Part shown: positions 1 through 7,824 of the stretch, piece after piece
Numbering within the stretch: the stretch's first letter is position 1
Layout: the number at the start of each line of letters is the position of its first letter
Source of the DNA: Holdemanella sp.
GTDB taxonomy: Bacteria > Bacillota_I > Bacilli_A > Erysipelotrichales > Erysipelotrichaceae
Assembly (NCBI GenBank): GCA_021442845.1
Contig: JABUSD010000062.1
Span: 1 to 11,228, forward strand
Direction of reading: 5' to 3'
Length of the DNA: 11,228 nt
Notes under the pieces: model-generated
Databases searched by the model: none
The model's input: the letters and a program-made list of their open reading frames with translations, nothing else
What the model was told of the DNA's origin: nothing
Program-made: the position numbers and the translations under genes

Positions 1-2
1 AG

Positions 3-539
3 GAAAAAGATTGTTTTCTTCCTACCATTATCCGTTTATTATATATCCAGAAGGAATTGAAAGTAGAAGGCATTCATGAATGGTTGAATATGGATATGGA
101 AATTGCTGATATAGAATATAAGGAATATATCCAGAGAATGTTTCCTATAAAAGGAATTCCTAAAGATCGCAATATCACAAAGAATCTTCAGACATTCTTT
201 AAAGATATGCTGATGCATGAATTTGATCATAGCTGTCCCATCTGTAAGATTAATATGGAATATATGCTGATTGCCAGTCATATCCGTCCTTTTAGAGATT
301 GCAGTCATATCTATGAAGCCTTTGACAACAACAATGGACTTTTATTATGCAAGAATCATGATGCCTTATTTGATGAAGGTTATATCTCTTTTGATGAAGA
401 AGGAAAGATTATACTTTCCCCTTATTTAGAACATGAAGAACGCTATCAATTGAATAAGGTCATTCTTCCTAAAAAATACCAGACTAAAAATCGTATGGCT
501 TATATTGCCTATCATAGAAACTATATATTCCAGAAATAG
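3..539 (+). CDS. HNH endonuclease family protein, 5' end cut by window edge
   Basis: The reading frame is open to the left edge, so the 178 residues visible are the C-terminal part of a larger protein and the true start lies outside. The C-terminal half carries an HNH nuclease fold of the kind found in type II restriction enzymes and related DNA-cutting proteins. Visible elements, counted from base 3, are a CPIC zinc knuckle (C78, C81), the SHIRPF segment with H93, the NNGLLLC segment (N111, C116) and NHDALFDEG with H119. The likely activity is metal-dependent DNA cleavage. The residues before the HNH domain are not recognised and may belong to a DNA-recognition part. No methyltransferase is visible next to it, so whether it belongs to a restriction system, a stand-alone defence nuclease or a mobile element cannot be decided here. 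A TTG at 57 could be read as a start but has no ribosome binding site and the frame continues upstream of it. Confidence 0.8.
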   Translation, partial: EKDCFLPTIIRLLYIQKELKVEGIHEWLNMDMEIADIEYKEYIQRMFPIKGIPKDRNITKNLQTFFKDMLMHEFDHSCPICKINMEYMLIASHIRPFRDCSHIYEAFDNNNGLLLCKNHDALFDEGYISFDEEGKIILSPYLEHEERYQLNKVILPKKYQTKNRMAYIAYHRNYIFQK

Positions 540-540
540 A

Positions 541-571
541 AAAAACTGTAAGATTTTACTTACAGCTTTTT
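541..571. terminator. Bidirectional intrinsic terminator between convergent genes
   Basis: The 7-bp stem CTGTAAG (546-552) and CTTACAG (559-565) has a 6-base loop, an A run on the left and a T run on the right. It can therefore end transcription from both sides: the HNH gene on the plus strand and the dehydrogenase gene on the minus strand. The minus-strand stop codon and last codons lie inside the hairpin. Confidence 0.75.
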
Positions 572-1491
572 ACTATCTTTAATATTTCTCTGGATTGTTT
601 GAATCCCATGATATCACTTTGCAGCTTACCATTCTCAATACAATCAATAGCTTCTTCCACTTCGCCTGTGAAATCACTTGTTGTATCTATTTGAATGGTT
701 TCCTTATTTCCATTGGTTGTGATATATGCCATATCCCCTTTCCAGAAAGCAGGGATTTCAATGACACCTTTTTCCAGAAGCAGACATCCATGCCCTTTAT
801 GTTCCGGTGTATATAACCACGATGTATTGGCCTGGGCTACTATACCATTTTCATATTCTATCCATGCCATAAAGCCAAAATCAGCATCATAGCCTAAATT
901 GATTAATTTACCGGTACAATGCTTAATCTTTGAATTGGCATAGAAATTCACAAAACAGGCAGGATAGACACCTATATCATAGGATGCACCCATAAAGTCT
1001 CCCTTATAGGATTTGATATGTTCAGGTGGATTGCTGGAATACTCTCCATAGATAGAAAGTAATTTTCCCCATCTTCCCGAATCAATTTCCTTCTTTAGAT
1101 AGGTATTCAATGGAGTAAACGCTGTTTTATGCGCTTCCATTAGAAAACAATTGTTTTCTTTCGCTAAATTGAATACATATTCCAGTTCTTTTTCATTTTT
1201 AACCATCGGTTTTTCACAGATGACATTCTTCTTTGATTTTAAACAGGCTTCAATATAAGTAAGGTGTGTATCATTGGGCGTACAGATATAGATTAGATCA
1301 ACATCTGGATCCTTATATACGTCTTCATACGATCCATATGCAATTTTAGCCCCATATTTTTCTTTGAATAAAATGGCCTTTTCTAAAGTACGGCTAGCTA
1401 CGGCATATAAAGTGGCATTCTTTGCATAGCTGATTCCCTTTGCCACTCTTGGGGCAATATATCCAAGTCCAAGGATGGCTACATTACGCAT
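556..1491 (-). CDS. Gfo/Idh/MocA family NAD(P)-dependent oxidoreductase
   Basis: This 311-residue protein fits the usual size of the family, cytosolic enzymes that oxidise or reduce sugars, inositols and related polyols with NAD(P). The N-terminal Rossmann fold shows the dinucleotide-binding stretch GLGYIAPR (residues 8-15). The family signature EKP is present in CEKPM (92-96), where the lysine is part of the active site. GASYDIGVYP (168-177) matches the second conserved region, with D172 and Y176 near the substrate. The exact substrate cannot be read from the sequence. The ATG overlaps the stop of the upstream aldose epimerase gene by one base (TAATG), and the ribosome binding site GAGGT (1498-1502) lies inside that gene, so the two are translationally coupled. 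It is the last gene of the minus-strand operon with the HAD phosphatase, which supports a role in processing a sugar or sugar derivative. Confidence 0.88.
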   Translation of the reverse strand: MRNVAILGLGYIAPRVAKGISYAKNATLYAVASRTLEKAILFKEKYGAKIAYGSYEDVYKDPDVDLIYICTPNDTHLTYIEACLKSKKNVICEKPMVKNEKELEYVFNLAKENNCFLMEAHKTAFTPLNTYLKKEIDSGRWGKLLSIYGEYSSNPPEHIKSYKGDFMGASYDIGVYPACFVNFYANSKIKHCTGKLINLGYDADFGFMAWIEYENGIVAQANTSWLYTPEHKGHGCLLLEKGVIEIPAFWKGDMAYITTNGNKETIQIDTTSDFTGEVEEAIDCIENGKLQSDIMGFKQSREILKIVKSCK

Positions 1492-2342
1492 TATAATACC
1501 TCAATTGTATATCCTGTTGTGAATGTTTCGGCTGGTTCTAATAACATTGTACCTTCACGCTTATAGAAATCATCATGTCCTGCTTCATAATCCGCATGTC
1601 CAAACCATGGTTCAATACAGATGAAATCCGATTCCTTTTCAATCGACCAGATTGCCAGATATGGGAAATCTTCCATAGTCACCTTTAATCTTGGTTCTCC
1701 CTTATGACATAATGTGACATAATCGGATTCTAAATCACGATAGACAACCGTTAATTTATCTCTTAAATCCGCTCTTGATAATTTCCATTCATCCATTTCA
1801 ACATCAATGGTAGATGTTGGCGTTGTGATGATCATCTGTTTGGCAACTTCGTGTTTTTCAAAGACAATGGCATAATCTTCCCAGTTTTCCCCTTCATATT
1901 GAGGACATTTAAAAGCTGGATGCAATCCAAAAGTAAATGGCATTGTTTCTTTCCCTGTATTTACAATGGTATAATCGATATTTACTTTTTTACCTTCCAA
2001 TGTATATTTGATTTCATAATGGAAATCAAATGGATATTGTTTCAAAGTGGCTTCACTTGAATCATAGGTAAATACAAGTGAATCTTCATTCTGTGTACCA
2101 ACACAAGTTGCATAACGGATTAATCCATGGTTTTTCATCGCATATGTCTTACCATTGATCTGATAATCCCCTGTCCATGTATTTCCTACCACAGGGAACA
2201 ATGTAGGGTTCTTTCCTGACCATCCCTGGTCTCCCTGATACATGATTTCGATATTCTTTTCCTTATCGATCACATGCTGCATTTCTCCACCTGCTTCCAC
2301 GCATTCCAGTTTCAAGAAATCATTTTCTAATACAAAAGCCAT
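1491..2342 (-). CDS. Aldose 1-epimerase family protein (LacX-like)
   Basis: This 283-residue protein of the galactose mutarotase superfamily most resembles the LacX/YeaD branch. The family interconverts alpha and beta anomers of free sugars or sugar phosphates in the cytosol. Visible landmarks are the N-terminal FLKLECVEAGGEM segment, NPTLFPVVGN (45-54), NHGLIR (71-76) with H72, FGLHPAF (138-144) with the probable catalytic H141, and IEPWFGHAD (243-251) with the probable catalytic base E244. The protein looks complete. Its ribosome binding site AAGGAGGT (2351-2358) is strong and lies inside the end of the upstream HAD gene; only one base separates that gene's stop from this ATG. The substrate is not determined. 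The operon neighbours, a phosphatase and a dehydrogenase, suggest the three handle one sugar. Confidence 0.88.
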   Translation of the reverse strand: MAFVLENDFLKLECVEAGGEMQHVIDKEKNIEIMYQGDQGWSGKNPTLFPVVGNTWTGDYQINGKTYAMKNHGLIRYATCVGTQNEDSLVFTYDSSEATLKQYPFDFHYEIKYTLEGKKVNIDYTIVNTGKETMPFTFGLHPAFKCPQYEGENWEDYAIVFEKHEVAKQMIITTPTSTIDVEMDEWKLSRADLRDKLTVVYRDLESDYVTLCHKGEPRLKVTMEDFPYLAIWSIEKESDFICIEPWFGHADYEAGHDDFYKREGTMLLEPAETFTTGYTIEVL

Positions 2343-2343
2343 T

Positions 2344-3129
2344 TTAATCTACCTCCTTGCATAAATTGTTTTCTAATAAATATTTGTAAATGGCATCTTC
2401 ATCCACATTTCCAATCACAACATCAGCAACTTCCTTACATGCCTTGCATCCATTTCCCATAGCGATGCCTACATCTGCAATTTTAAGCATATCTACATCA
2501 TTGGGTCCATCTCCAAAACAATACGATCTATCAATCTTTTCCCATTCAATAATCTTTTGAATTGAGAGTGCCTTATCGGTATGTTCTGGCTTGATTTCAA
2601 AACAGTCTTTATAGCGAACAATGCTACAACCTTTGACAATATCCAATACTTCCTTTGCCTGTTCATCGGTATAGGTATAAACCAATATATTCAAGGCATC
2701 ATCCTTATCATATTTCTTAATATCCGGTGTATTTAAATATAACCAGTGATAGAACTTATATTCATAATCGGTTGGAACATCATGAAAGTAATTTCCATTC
2801 TCTGTGCTATAGCGTAAAGTCAAATGATTTCGATCACAGAACTTTACAACATCTTCCATAATGGATTCTGGAATCACCTTTTTATCGATGGTATTCCCTT
2901 CCTTATCAAGAATTAAGGAACCTCCATCTAAAATGCGATAATAGAAATCAAAATTGAACATAGCTCTTGGAAGATTATCCAGTTCTCTTATTGTTCTAGA
3001 TGTGGCAAGGCAGACAATATGTCCATTCTGCTGCAATTGTTTCAAAGCTTTGAATGTTTTGATACTCACTTCATGATAGTCATTGTTGTAGAGAGTACCA
3101 TCCATATCAAAGAAAAATCCTTGTTTCAT
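2344..3129 (-). CDS. HAD superfamily hydrolase, Cof-type (sugar-phosphatase-like)
   Basis: This 261-residue cytosolic phosphatase belongs to the Cof/YidA branch of the HAD superfamily, which typically dephosphorylates sugar phosphates, FMN or similar small molecules. All four HAD motifs are present. Motif I is DMDGT with nucleophile D8 and acid/base D10; motif II is LATSR (T43, S44); motif III lysine is probably K186 in EHTDKA; motif IV is GDGPND (206-211), whose aspartates hold Mg2+. The region between motifs II and III (about 60-180) is a C2-type cap that sets substrate choice. It is the first gene of the minus-strand operon with the aldose epimerase and the Gfo/Idh/MocA dehydrogenase. No good Shine-Dalgarno sequence precedes the ATG (only AAGA), and a -10-like element sits so close that the transcript may be leaderless. 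The substrate is unknown. Confidence 0.87.
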   Translation of the reverse strand: MKQGFFFDMDGTLYNNDYHEVSIKTFKALKQLQQNGHIVCLATSRTIRELDNLPRAMFNFDFYYRILDGGSLILDKEGNTIDKKVIPESIMEDVVKFCDRNHLTLRYSTENGNYFHDVPTDYEYKFYHWLYLNTPDIKKYDKDDALNILVYTYTDEQAKEVLDIVKGCSIVRYKDCFEIKPEHTDKALSIQKIIEWEKIDRSYCFGDGPNDVDMLKIADVGIAMGNGCKACKEVADVVIGNVDEDAIYKYLLENNLCKEVD

Positions 3130-3193
3130 AGTACTATCTTATCATAAAAAGGGAATGTTTGACGAACTATAGTGCATTTGTTAGGATAGTACC
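3130..3193. promoter_or_regulatory. Divergent promoter region with mirrored elements at both start codons
   Basis: This 64-bp gap serves the HAD operon (leftward) and the MATE gene (rightward). GTACTATC (3131-3138) and GATAGTAC (3185-3192) are perfect inverted copies, each ending one base from a start codon, so both genes begin with GATAGTACYATG. Rightward, TTGACG (3159-3164), a 17-bp spacer and TAGGAT (3182-3187) form a candidate promoter whose predicted first base is the A of the MATE ATG (3194). Leftward, TAAGAT (3141-3136) is placed so that its predicted start is the A of the HAD ATG (3129); its -35, TCGTCA at an 18-bp spacing, overlaps the other -35. The -10 elements match the consensus at only four of six bases. 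The alternative is that AGGA (3183-3186) is a weak ribosome binding site for the MATE gene. Confidence 0.45.
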
Positions 3194-4522
3194 ATGGACA
3201 ATACATTTGATAGAAAATTTACATTTTTTCCTTTATTAAAATTTGCCTTTCCCTGTATTTTAATGCAGCTGTATATATCCATCTATTCCTCTGTCGATGG
3301 ATTCTTTGTATCTCGTTATGTAGGGACAACTGCTTTTTCGGGATTGAATATTGCCTATCCATTAATCAATCTGGGACTGGGTTTTGCGATTATGTTAGCC
3401 GTAGGAGCTGGTGCTTATATTTCAAAGGAAATGGGGGAACAGAAATTTGATCAGGCTAGAAAGGACTTTAGCTTTTTAACCATACTATCTTTTTTATGCG
3501 GTGTAATCTTTACCATTCTAGGTTTACTGTTTCTAAATCCCATTCTTAAAGGCTTAGGAGCAACCGATAGTTTAATGCCTTATGCCCAGATTTATGCTAG
3601 GATTAGTCTATATTTTATGCCTGTGTTCTTTGTACAGGTTGTCATGTCAACATTCTTTGTAGCAGCTGGCCATCCAAAACTTGGATTATTGGCAACCTTT
3701 ACATCGGGTACTGCCAATATTATTTTAGATTATTTATTTGTCTATCTCTTTGATATGGGAATTGCAGGAGCTTCTCTTGCCACAGGCATGGCTTATTGTT
3801 TTCCAGTTTTGATTGGATTCATCTTTTTTACCTTTAAAAGAAATGGACTCTTATATTTTGTAAAACCTGCTATGAATCTTCCCATGATTTTAAAATCATG
3901 TTTGAATGGATGCAGTGAAATGGTTACCAACATTTCCTTTTCCGTTACTATGACACTATTTAATATTGCCTTTATGAAATATTATGGGGAAGATGGTGTT
4001 GCTGCCATTGGAATCATCCTCTATGTACAATATGCCTTTGTGGCCATCTTCTTTGGCTATACAATTGGTGTTTCTCCTGTCCTATCGTATAAATATGGTG
4101 CCAATGATAAAAAACAGATGCATGAAATTGTGATGATTTCCATCCAGTTTATCATTCTATTTTCTATCATCTCCTTTGTTGCTTCCTTACTATCAATCAA
4201 GTTTATCTTAAATGCCTTTGCCGGAAATAATCTTCATGTCTATGAAATCACAATGAAAGGCTTCTATATCTTTGCGATTGCCTTTCTATTCTCTGGCTTT
4301 GGCATCTGTGCCAGTGCCATGTTTACATCATTATCCAATGGAAAGGTATCAGCTATCATATCCTTTGGAAGGACCTTTGTCTTTCTTGCAGGAAGTATTC
4401 TATTACTTCCATTATTATTCAATGAAATGGGATTATGGTGGGCGGTTCCTGTATCGGAAATATTAGGAACCCTTGTATCCATCTTCTATTTTCTACGTTA
4501 TAAGAACAGATATGGATATTAA
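3194..4522 (+). CDS. MATE family efflux transporter
   Basis: This 442-residue, strongly hydrophobic membrane protein has the length and two-half layout of the MATE (multidrug and toxic compound extrusion) family. About twelve membrane helices can be drawn across it. The first half opens with a short cytosolic end followed by PLLKFAFPCILMQLYISIYS and VDGFFVSRYVG, the typical first-helix region of MatE domains. The second half repeats the pattern after about residue 225, starting near SCLNGCSEMVTNISFSVTM. Family members export drugs, organic cations or metabolites in exchange for Na+ or H+; which substrate applies here cannot be read. It is divergent to the HAD operon and may share its control through the mirrored promoter region. 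The stop codon lies inside the following terminator hairpin. Confidence 0.92.
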   Translation: MDNTFDRKFTFFPLLKFAFPCILMQLYISIYSSVDGFFVSRYVGTTAFSGLNIAYPLINLGLGFAIMLAVGAGAYISKEMGEQKFDQARKDFSFLTILSFLCGVIFTILGLLFLNPILKGLGATDSLMPYAQIYARISLYFMPVFFVQVVMSTFFVAAGHPKLGLLATFTSGTANIILDYLFVYLFDMGIAGASLATGMAYCFPVLIGFIFFTFKRNGLLYFVKPAMNLPMILKSCLNGCSEMVTNISFSVTMTLFNIAFMKYYGEDGVAAIGIILYVQYAFVAIFFGYTIGVSPVLSYKYGANDKKQMHEIVMISIQFIILFSIISFVASLLSIKFILNAFAGNNLHVYEITMKGFYIFAIAFLFSGFGICASAMFTSLSNGKVSAIISFGRTFVFLAGSILLLPLLFNEMGLWWAVPVSEILGTLVSIFYFLRYKNRYGY

Positions 4523-4538
4523 AATATATCCATTTTTT
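4512..4538 (+). terminator. Intrinsic terminator of the MATE gene
   Basis: The 8-bp stem ATGGATAT (4512-4519) and ATATCCAT (4526-4533) has a 6-base loop holding the stop codon and is followed by a run of six T (4533-4538). The stem is AT-rich, so termination may be only partial and could allow some read-through into the aldo/keto reductase gene. Confidence 0.6.
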
Positions 4539-4539
4539 A

Positions 4540-4557
4540 TATAATGAAATTGAGGTG
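4540..4557 (+). promoter_or_regulatory. Possible -10 box and ribosome binding site of the aldo/keto reductase gene
   Basis: TATAAT (4540-4545) follows the terminator directly and GAGGTG (4552-4557) is a good ribosome binding site six bases before the ATG at 4564. No convincing -35 is present; TTAAAA (4519-4524) at a 15-bp spacing is weak. The ribosome binding site decides the start codon in favour of 4564. Confidence 0.45.
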
Positions 4558-4563
4558 ATCATT

Positions 4564-5595
4564 ATGCAAAAAGTTACATTAGGAAAAACAGGAATCTGTG
4601 TAGAACAGAATGCCTTTGGTGCTTTGCCTATTCAAAGAGTGGATAAGGAAACGGCAAAGACAATTCTTTTAAAAGCCTACAACAACGGCATCAAATTCTT
4701 TGATACAGCCCGTGCCTATTCCGATAGTGAAGAAAAGATTGGATATGCCTTTGAAGGTCTAGATCGTTCCAGCTATTATATCGCAACCAAGACAATGGCT
4801 AAGACTGTGGATGAATTTTGGGATCAGTTACATACATCTTTAACTTTATTAAAGACAGATTATATCGATATTTATCAGTTCCATTGTGCATCCAAAGTAT
4901 TCAAACCAAATGATGGTACAGGTATGTATGAAGCGATGCTTGAAGCCAAAGAACAAGGAAAGATCCGTCATATTGGAATTACCGCGCATTTATTAAATAT
5001 TGCCAATGAAGCTATTGAATCAGATCTATATGAAACTTTACAGTTCCCTTTCAGTTATCTAGCCAGTGATAAAGAAGTAGATCTTGTCAAAAAATGCAAA
5101 GAGCACAACATGGGATTCATTGCGATGAAAGGCTTGGCAGGTGGTCTATTAAACAAACCAAATGCCTGTATGGCTTTCATGTCCCAATTTGATAATGTAC
5201 TTCCAATCTGGGGAATCCAGAAAGAATGTGAATTGGACCAATGGTTATCTTTCTTTGATTGTACACCTGTATTGGATGATGAAATGAACGCTTTCATCAA
5301 AAAGGAAAAAGATGCATTGGCTGGTGATTTCTGTAGAGGATGTGGATATTGTATGCCTTGTCCAATGGAAATCACAATCAACCAGTGTGCTCGTATGTCT
5401 TTAATGTTACGAAGAGCTCCATCCAGTGCCTGGTTAAATGAACACTGGCAAAAGGAAATGGCTAAGATTGAAACATGTTTGGAATGTGGCAAGTGTTCAT
5501 CTAAATGTCCATATCAGCTAAATACACCCGCTCTATTAAAGAAAAATCTGGAAGATTATAAAAAAGTATTAGCAGGTGAAGTAAAAGTACAATAA
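4564..5595 (+). CDS. Aldo/keto reductase with C-terminal 4Fe-4S double-cluster domain
   Basis: This 343-residue protein combines an aldo/keto reductase barrel with a C-terminal ferredoxin-like domain. In the barrel the catalytic tetrad is intact: D47 (FDTARAY), Y52, K76 (ATKT) and H107 (YQFH), so NAD(P)H-dependent carbonyl reduction or the reverse is plausible. The C-terminal domain has two cysteine groups, C257/C260/C263/C266 followed by proline, and C305/C308/C311/C315 followed by proline, the usual pattern for two [4Fe-4S] clusters. Proteins of this design are common in anaerobes and may pass electrons between the clusters and the nicotinamide site; the substrate is generally unknown. The chosen ATG at 4564 has GAGGTG six bases upstream. 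A GTG at 4555 in the same frame overlaps that site and is not a credible start. The gene stands alone between a terminator and a convergent neighbour. Confidence 0.9.
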   Translation: MQKVTLGKTGICVEQNAFGALPIQRVDKETAKTILLKAYNNGIKFFDTARAYSDSEEKIGYAFEGLDRSSYYIATKTMAKTVDEFWDQLHTSLTLLKTDYIDIYQFHCASKVFKPNDGTGMYEAMLEAKEQGKIRHIGITAHLLNIANEAIESDLYETLQFPFSYLASDKEVDLVKKCKEHNMGFIAMKGLAGGLLNKPNACMAFMSQFDNVLPIWGIQKECELDQWLSFFDCTPVLDDEMNAFIKKEKDALAGDFCRGCGYCMPCPMEITINQCARMSLMLRRAPSSAWLNEHWQKEMAKIETCLECGKCSSKCPYQLNTPALLKKNLEDYKKVLAGEVKVQ

Positions 5596-5616
5596 GGGAG
5601 CGATTACGCTCCCTTT
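5594..5616. terminator. Hairpin between convergent genes, likely bidirectional terminator
   Basis: The GC-rich stem GGGAGCG (5596-5602) and CGCTCCC (5607-5613), with loop ATTA, can be extended by two A-T pairs. Only short T runs follow on either side. It overlaps the stop of the plus-strand reductase gene, and the stop of the minus-strand phosphoesterase gene lies in the loop, so it probably serves both. Confidence 0.65.
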
Positions 5617-6302
5617 AATGCATTAATTTTATCTTTGATGACATTGCCTAAATCATCCCATTCTTCATAGGTTAATATATGTCCTAATTCTTTTTCTCTT
5701 TCATCGATAATCTGTCTTCGATAACCATCAATTTCAATCCATTCCGCTAATGTCAAAGGAATGAAATCAGAGAATAGACAGAAGGTATTAATCATCTGAA
5801 AAGGGGTTGTTCTAACAATTCCCTTTCGATTTTTTCTAAACTGGCTATTGCTTAATTTTATACTCTGATGAAGAAGATATTCATCAAAGGTATTATGGAC
5901 ATGTCCATATAACATATACGTATTCGGATCAAACTGTTTATTATAGAACATCAATGGATAATGCGATGCGATTACAAGATTCTTTCCATCCTTATATTCA
6001 GCATAATTTGTGATTTCTTCTAATACATTGTCAACGAATTCTGAATCATCCAGATAATTTGTATCATGATTTCCTTCTACAAGGATAATCTTTCCTCTTA
6101 ATCTTGCCAATGTATTCCATGTCTGAATGCCATTTCCCATGGAAAAATCACCTAATACCACCACTTCATCTTCATCCGTAACCCGGCTATTCCATTGTTT
6201 GATCATATAGGCATGCAGTTGTTCCATCATGTCAAATCCTCTTTTATCAACATCAATCATCGTAGAATGATAGAAATGCAGATCAGAAATATAATAACGC
6301 AT
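5604..6302 (-). CDS. Metallophosphoesterase family protein
   Basis: This 232-residue predicted cytosolic enzyme belongs to the calcineurin-like metallophosphoesterase superfamily, which cleaves phosphomonoesters or phosphodiesters with two metal ions. The full set of metal-binding motifs is visible in order: DLH (D7, H9), GDFS (D52), GNHD (N78, H79), SHYP (H114) and GHVH (H134, H136). The C-terminal part (about 150-232) is charged and not recognised. The opening ISDLHFYH resembles small stand-alone phosphoesterases of unknown substrate, so neither a nucleotide nor a nucleic-acid target can be chosen. The start is supported by AAGGAGGTG just upstream on the minus strand (within 6309-6318). It forms a single-gene unit between the pyruvate kinase terminator and the shared hairpin at its own end. 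Confidence 0.88.
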   Translation of the reverse strand: MRYYISDLHFYHSTMIDVDKRGFDMMEQLHAYMIKQWNSRVTDEDEVVVLGDFSMGNGIQTWNTLARLRGKIILVEGNHDTNYLDDSEFVDNVLEEITNYAEYKDGKNLVIASHYPLMFYNKQFDPNTYMLYGHVHNTFDEYLLHQSIKLSNSQFRKNRKGIVRTTPFQMINTFCLFSDFIPLTLAEWIEIDGYRRQIIDEREKELGHILTYEEWDDLGNVIKDKINALKGA

Positions 6303-6362
6303 CTAAAACACCTCCTTATACAAGTCGAGTATAAAAAAATAAATGTCATTAATTATGTCATA

Positions 6363-6398
6363 AATAAAAAATACGTTTAGATTGTCTCTAAACGTATT
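6363..6398 (-). terminator. Intrinsic terminator of pyruvate kinase
   Basis: Read on the minus strand, a perfect 12-bp stem AATACGTTTAGA / TCTAAACGTATT with loop GACAA is followed by TTTTATTTA. The 5' arm (6398-6387) encodes part of the last residues and the stop lies in the 3' arm, so the hairpin is built into the coding end. The plus strand has a weaker T content after it. Confidence 0.88.
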
Positions 6399-7789
6399 GT
6401 GTTTGAATTTCCTGTCTTACCATTTGTCTGTCCACCAGTCACTACAATTGTATCTCCTGGCTTCAAGTCAAAGTTTCGTTTGGCATCCTTTAAGCTTTCA
6501 TAGAAGATGACATCCATAGAGTTGTATTCTTCCGTTAATAATGGTTTTACACCCCAGCATAGATTTAACTGACGATATACCTTTTCATTGATTGTTGTTC
6601 CAAGGATATCCGCCTGTGGCTTAAAACGAGATACCATTTTAACCGTAATACCACTTAATGAGTTGATAACAATTGCCTTGGCATTACTATCGAAAGCGAT
6701 AGCACATGTCGCATGGCTTAAGGCATCAACTTTGTTTGCCATAGAGTATACAGCACTTCTAAATTTTGATTCATAATCAATATGTTCTTCCGTATACATC
6801 GCGATATCCGACATTGTCTTAACTGCTTCCACTGGATGCTGACCAGAAGCTGTTTCTCCTGATAGCATGATTGCACTTGATCCATCATAGACCGCATTGG
6901 CAACATCAGAGATTTCTGCTCTTGTTGGTCTTGGATTATAAATCATAGATTCTAACATTTCGGTTGCGGTAATTACACGTTTTCCTAAATGCTGGCATCT
7001 TTCAATTAAGAACTTCTGTACCGTTGGTACTTTTACAAATGGAATTTCAACCCCTAAATCGCCTCTGGCAACCATAATTCCATGTGCGATTTCACAGATT
7101 GAATCTACATTTTCTACACCGCTTAAGTTTTCAATCTTAGCGATGATTTCTATATCTTTTCCTCCATTTTCATCTAAGAAAGTACGCATTTTTGATACAT
7201 CTTCCTTATTGGATACAAAGGATGCTGCAACGAAATCCACATCGTTTTCAATTCCGAATAGTAAATCTTTCTTATCCTGTTCACTTAAGAATTCCTGCTT
7301 CATGACATGTTGTGGGAATGACATACTCTTTCTATTGGATAATGTTCCCCCTGCAAGTACTTTACAGATACACTGTTCATCATCCTTTTCAACAATTTCA
7401 AAGATTGAGATTCCATTATTGACTAGAATTGTATCCCCTACATTTAATTCCTTGGCAAAGTTCTTATAGCTTACCGATACGATACCCTTATTTCCTACAA
7501 TATCCTTTGAAGTAAATGTAAAAGTATCGCCTTCATTCAATTCAATGGAACCATTTTCAAAAGTACCAATTCGATATTCTGGTCCTTTTGTATCTAGCAT
7601 AATCGCAATGGGAAGCTGTAATTCTTCTCTGACTTCCTTTATTAAATTCATCTTCTTGATGTGTTCTTCATGCGTTCCATGTGAAAAGTTCAAACGGGCA
7701 ACATTCATTCCTGCCTTACACATTTTAACAAGTGTTTCTTTATTTTCACTTGATGGTCCTATTGTACAAATAATCTTTGTCTTACGCAT
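6377..7789 (-). CDS. pyk: Pyruvate kinase
   Basis: Pyruvate kinase catalyses the last step of glycolysis in the cytosol, phosphoenolpyruvate plus ADP to pyruvate plus ATP. The 470-residue protein has the standard length without the extra C-terminal PEP-utiliser-like domain found in many Bacillus enzymes. Landmarks are R32, N34, S36 and H37 in ARLNFSHG, DTKGPE (66-71), the catalytic lysine K218 in AKIENLSG, VARGDLGVE (240-248), TATEMLESM (274-282) and MLSGETASG (308-316). E71 in TKGPE is the residue associated with K+-dependent activity in this family. The start at 7789 is set by AAGGAGGAA (7804-7796), eight bases upstream. An in-frame ATG at 7825 would add twelve residues unlike other pyruvate kinases and covers the leader hairpin. 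It is transcribed alone from the promoter at 7830-7857 and ends in a strong terminator. Confidence 0.97.
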   Translation of the reverse strand: MRKTKIICTIGPSSENKETLVKMCKAGMNVARLNFSHGTHEEHIKKMNLIKEVREELQLPIAIMLDTKGPEYRIGTFENGSIELNEGDTFTFTSKDIVGNKGIVSVSYKNFAKELNVGDTILVNNGISIFEIVEKDDEQCICKVLAGGTLSNRKSMSFPQHVMKQEFLSEQDKKDLLFGIENDVDFVAASFVSNKEDVSKMRTFLDENGGKDIEIIAKIENLSGVENVDSICEIAHGIMVARGDLGVEIPFVKVPTVQKFLIERCQHLGKRVITATEMLESMIYNPRPTRAEISDVANAVYDGSSAIMLSGETASGQHPVEAVKTMSDIAMYTEEHIDYESKFRSAVYSMANKVDALSHATCAIAFDSNAKAIVINSLSGITVKMVSRFKPQADILGTTINEKVYRQLNLCWGVKPLLTEEYNSMDVIFYESLKDAKRNFDLKPGDTIVVTGGQTNGKTGNSNTIRLETI

Positions 7790-7795
7790 ATTATA

Positions 7796-7824
7796 TTCCT
7801 CCTTGAAAGAATCAAATTCTTTCA
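7796..7824 (-). promoter_or_regulatory. pyk leader: 5'-terminal hairpin and ribosome binding site
   Basis: On the minus strand the leader is predicted to start near 7823 and to fold at once into a 9-bp hairpin, TGAAAGAAT / ATTCTTTCA with a 3-base loop (7824-7804). AAGGAGGAA (7804-7796) follows directly. Such 5'-end hairpins are known to protect some bacterial mRNAs from decay, and its closeness to the ribosome binding site could also modulate translation. The function is inferred. Confidence 0.55.

Noticed and set aside
57..59. TTG as start of the HNH gene
   Set aside because: The frame is open to the left edge and no ribosome binding site precedes the TTG; the gene is cut by the window.
4555..4563. 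GTG start of the aldo/keto reductase
   Set aside because: It overlaps the GAGGTG ribosome binding site that serves the ATG at 4564.
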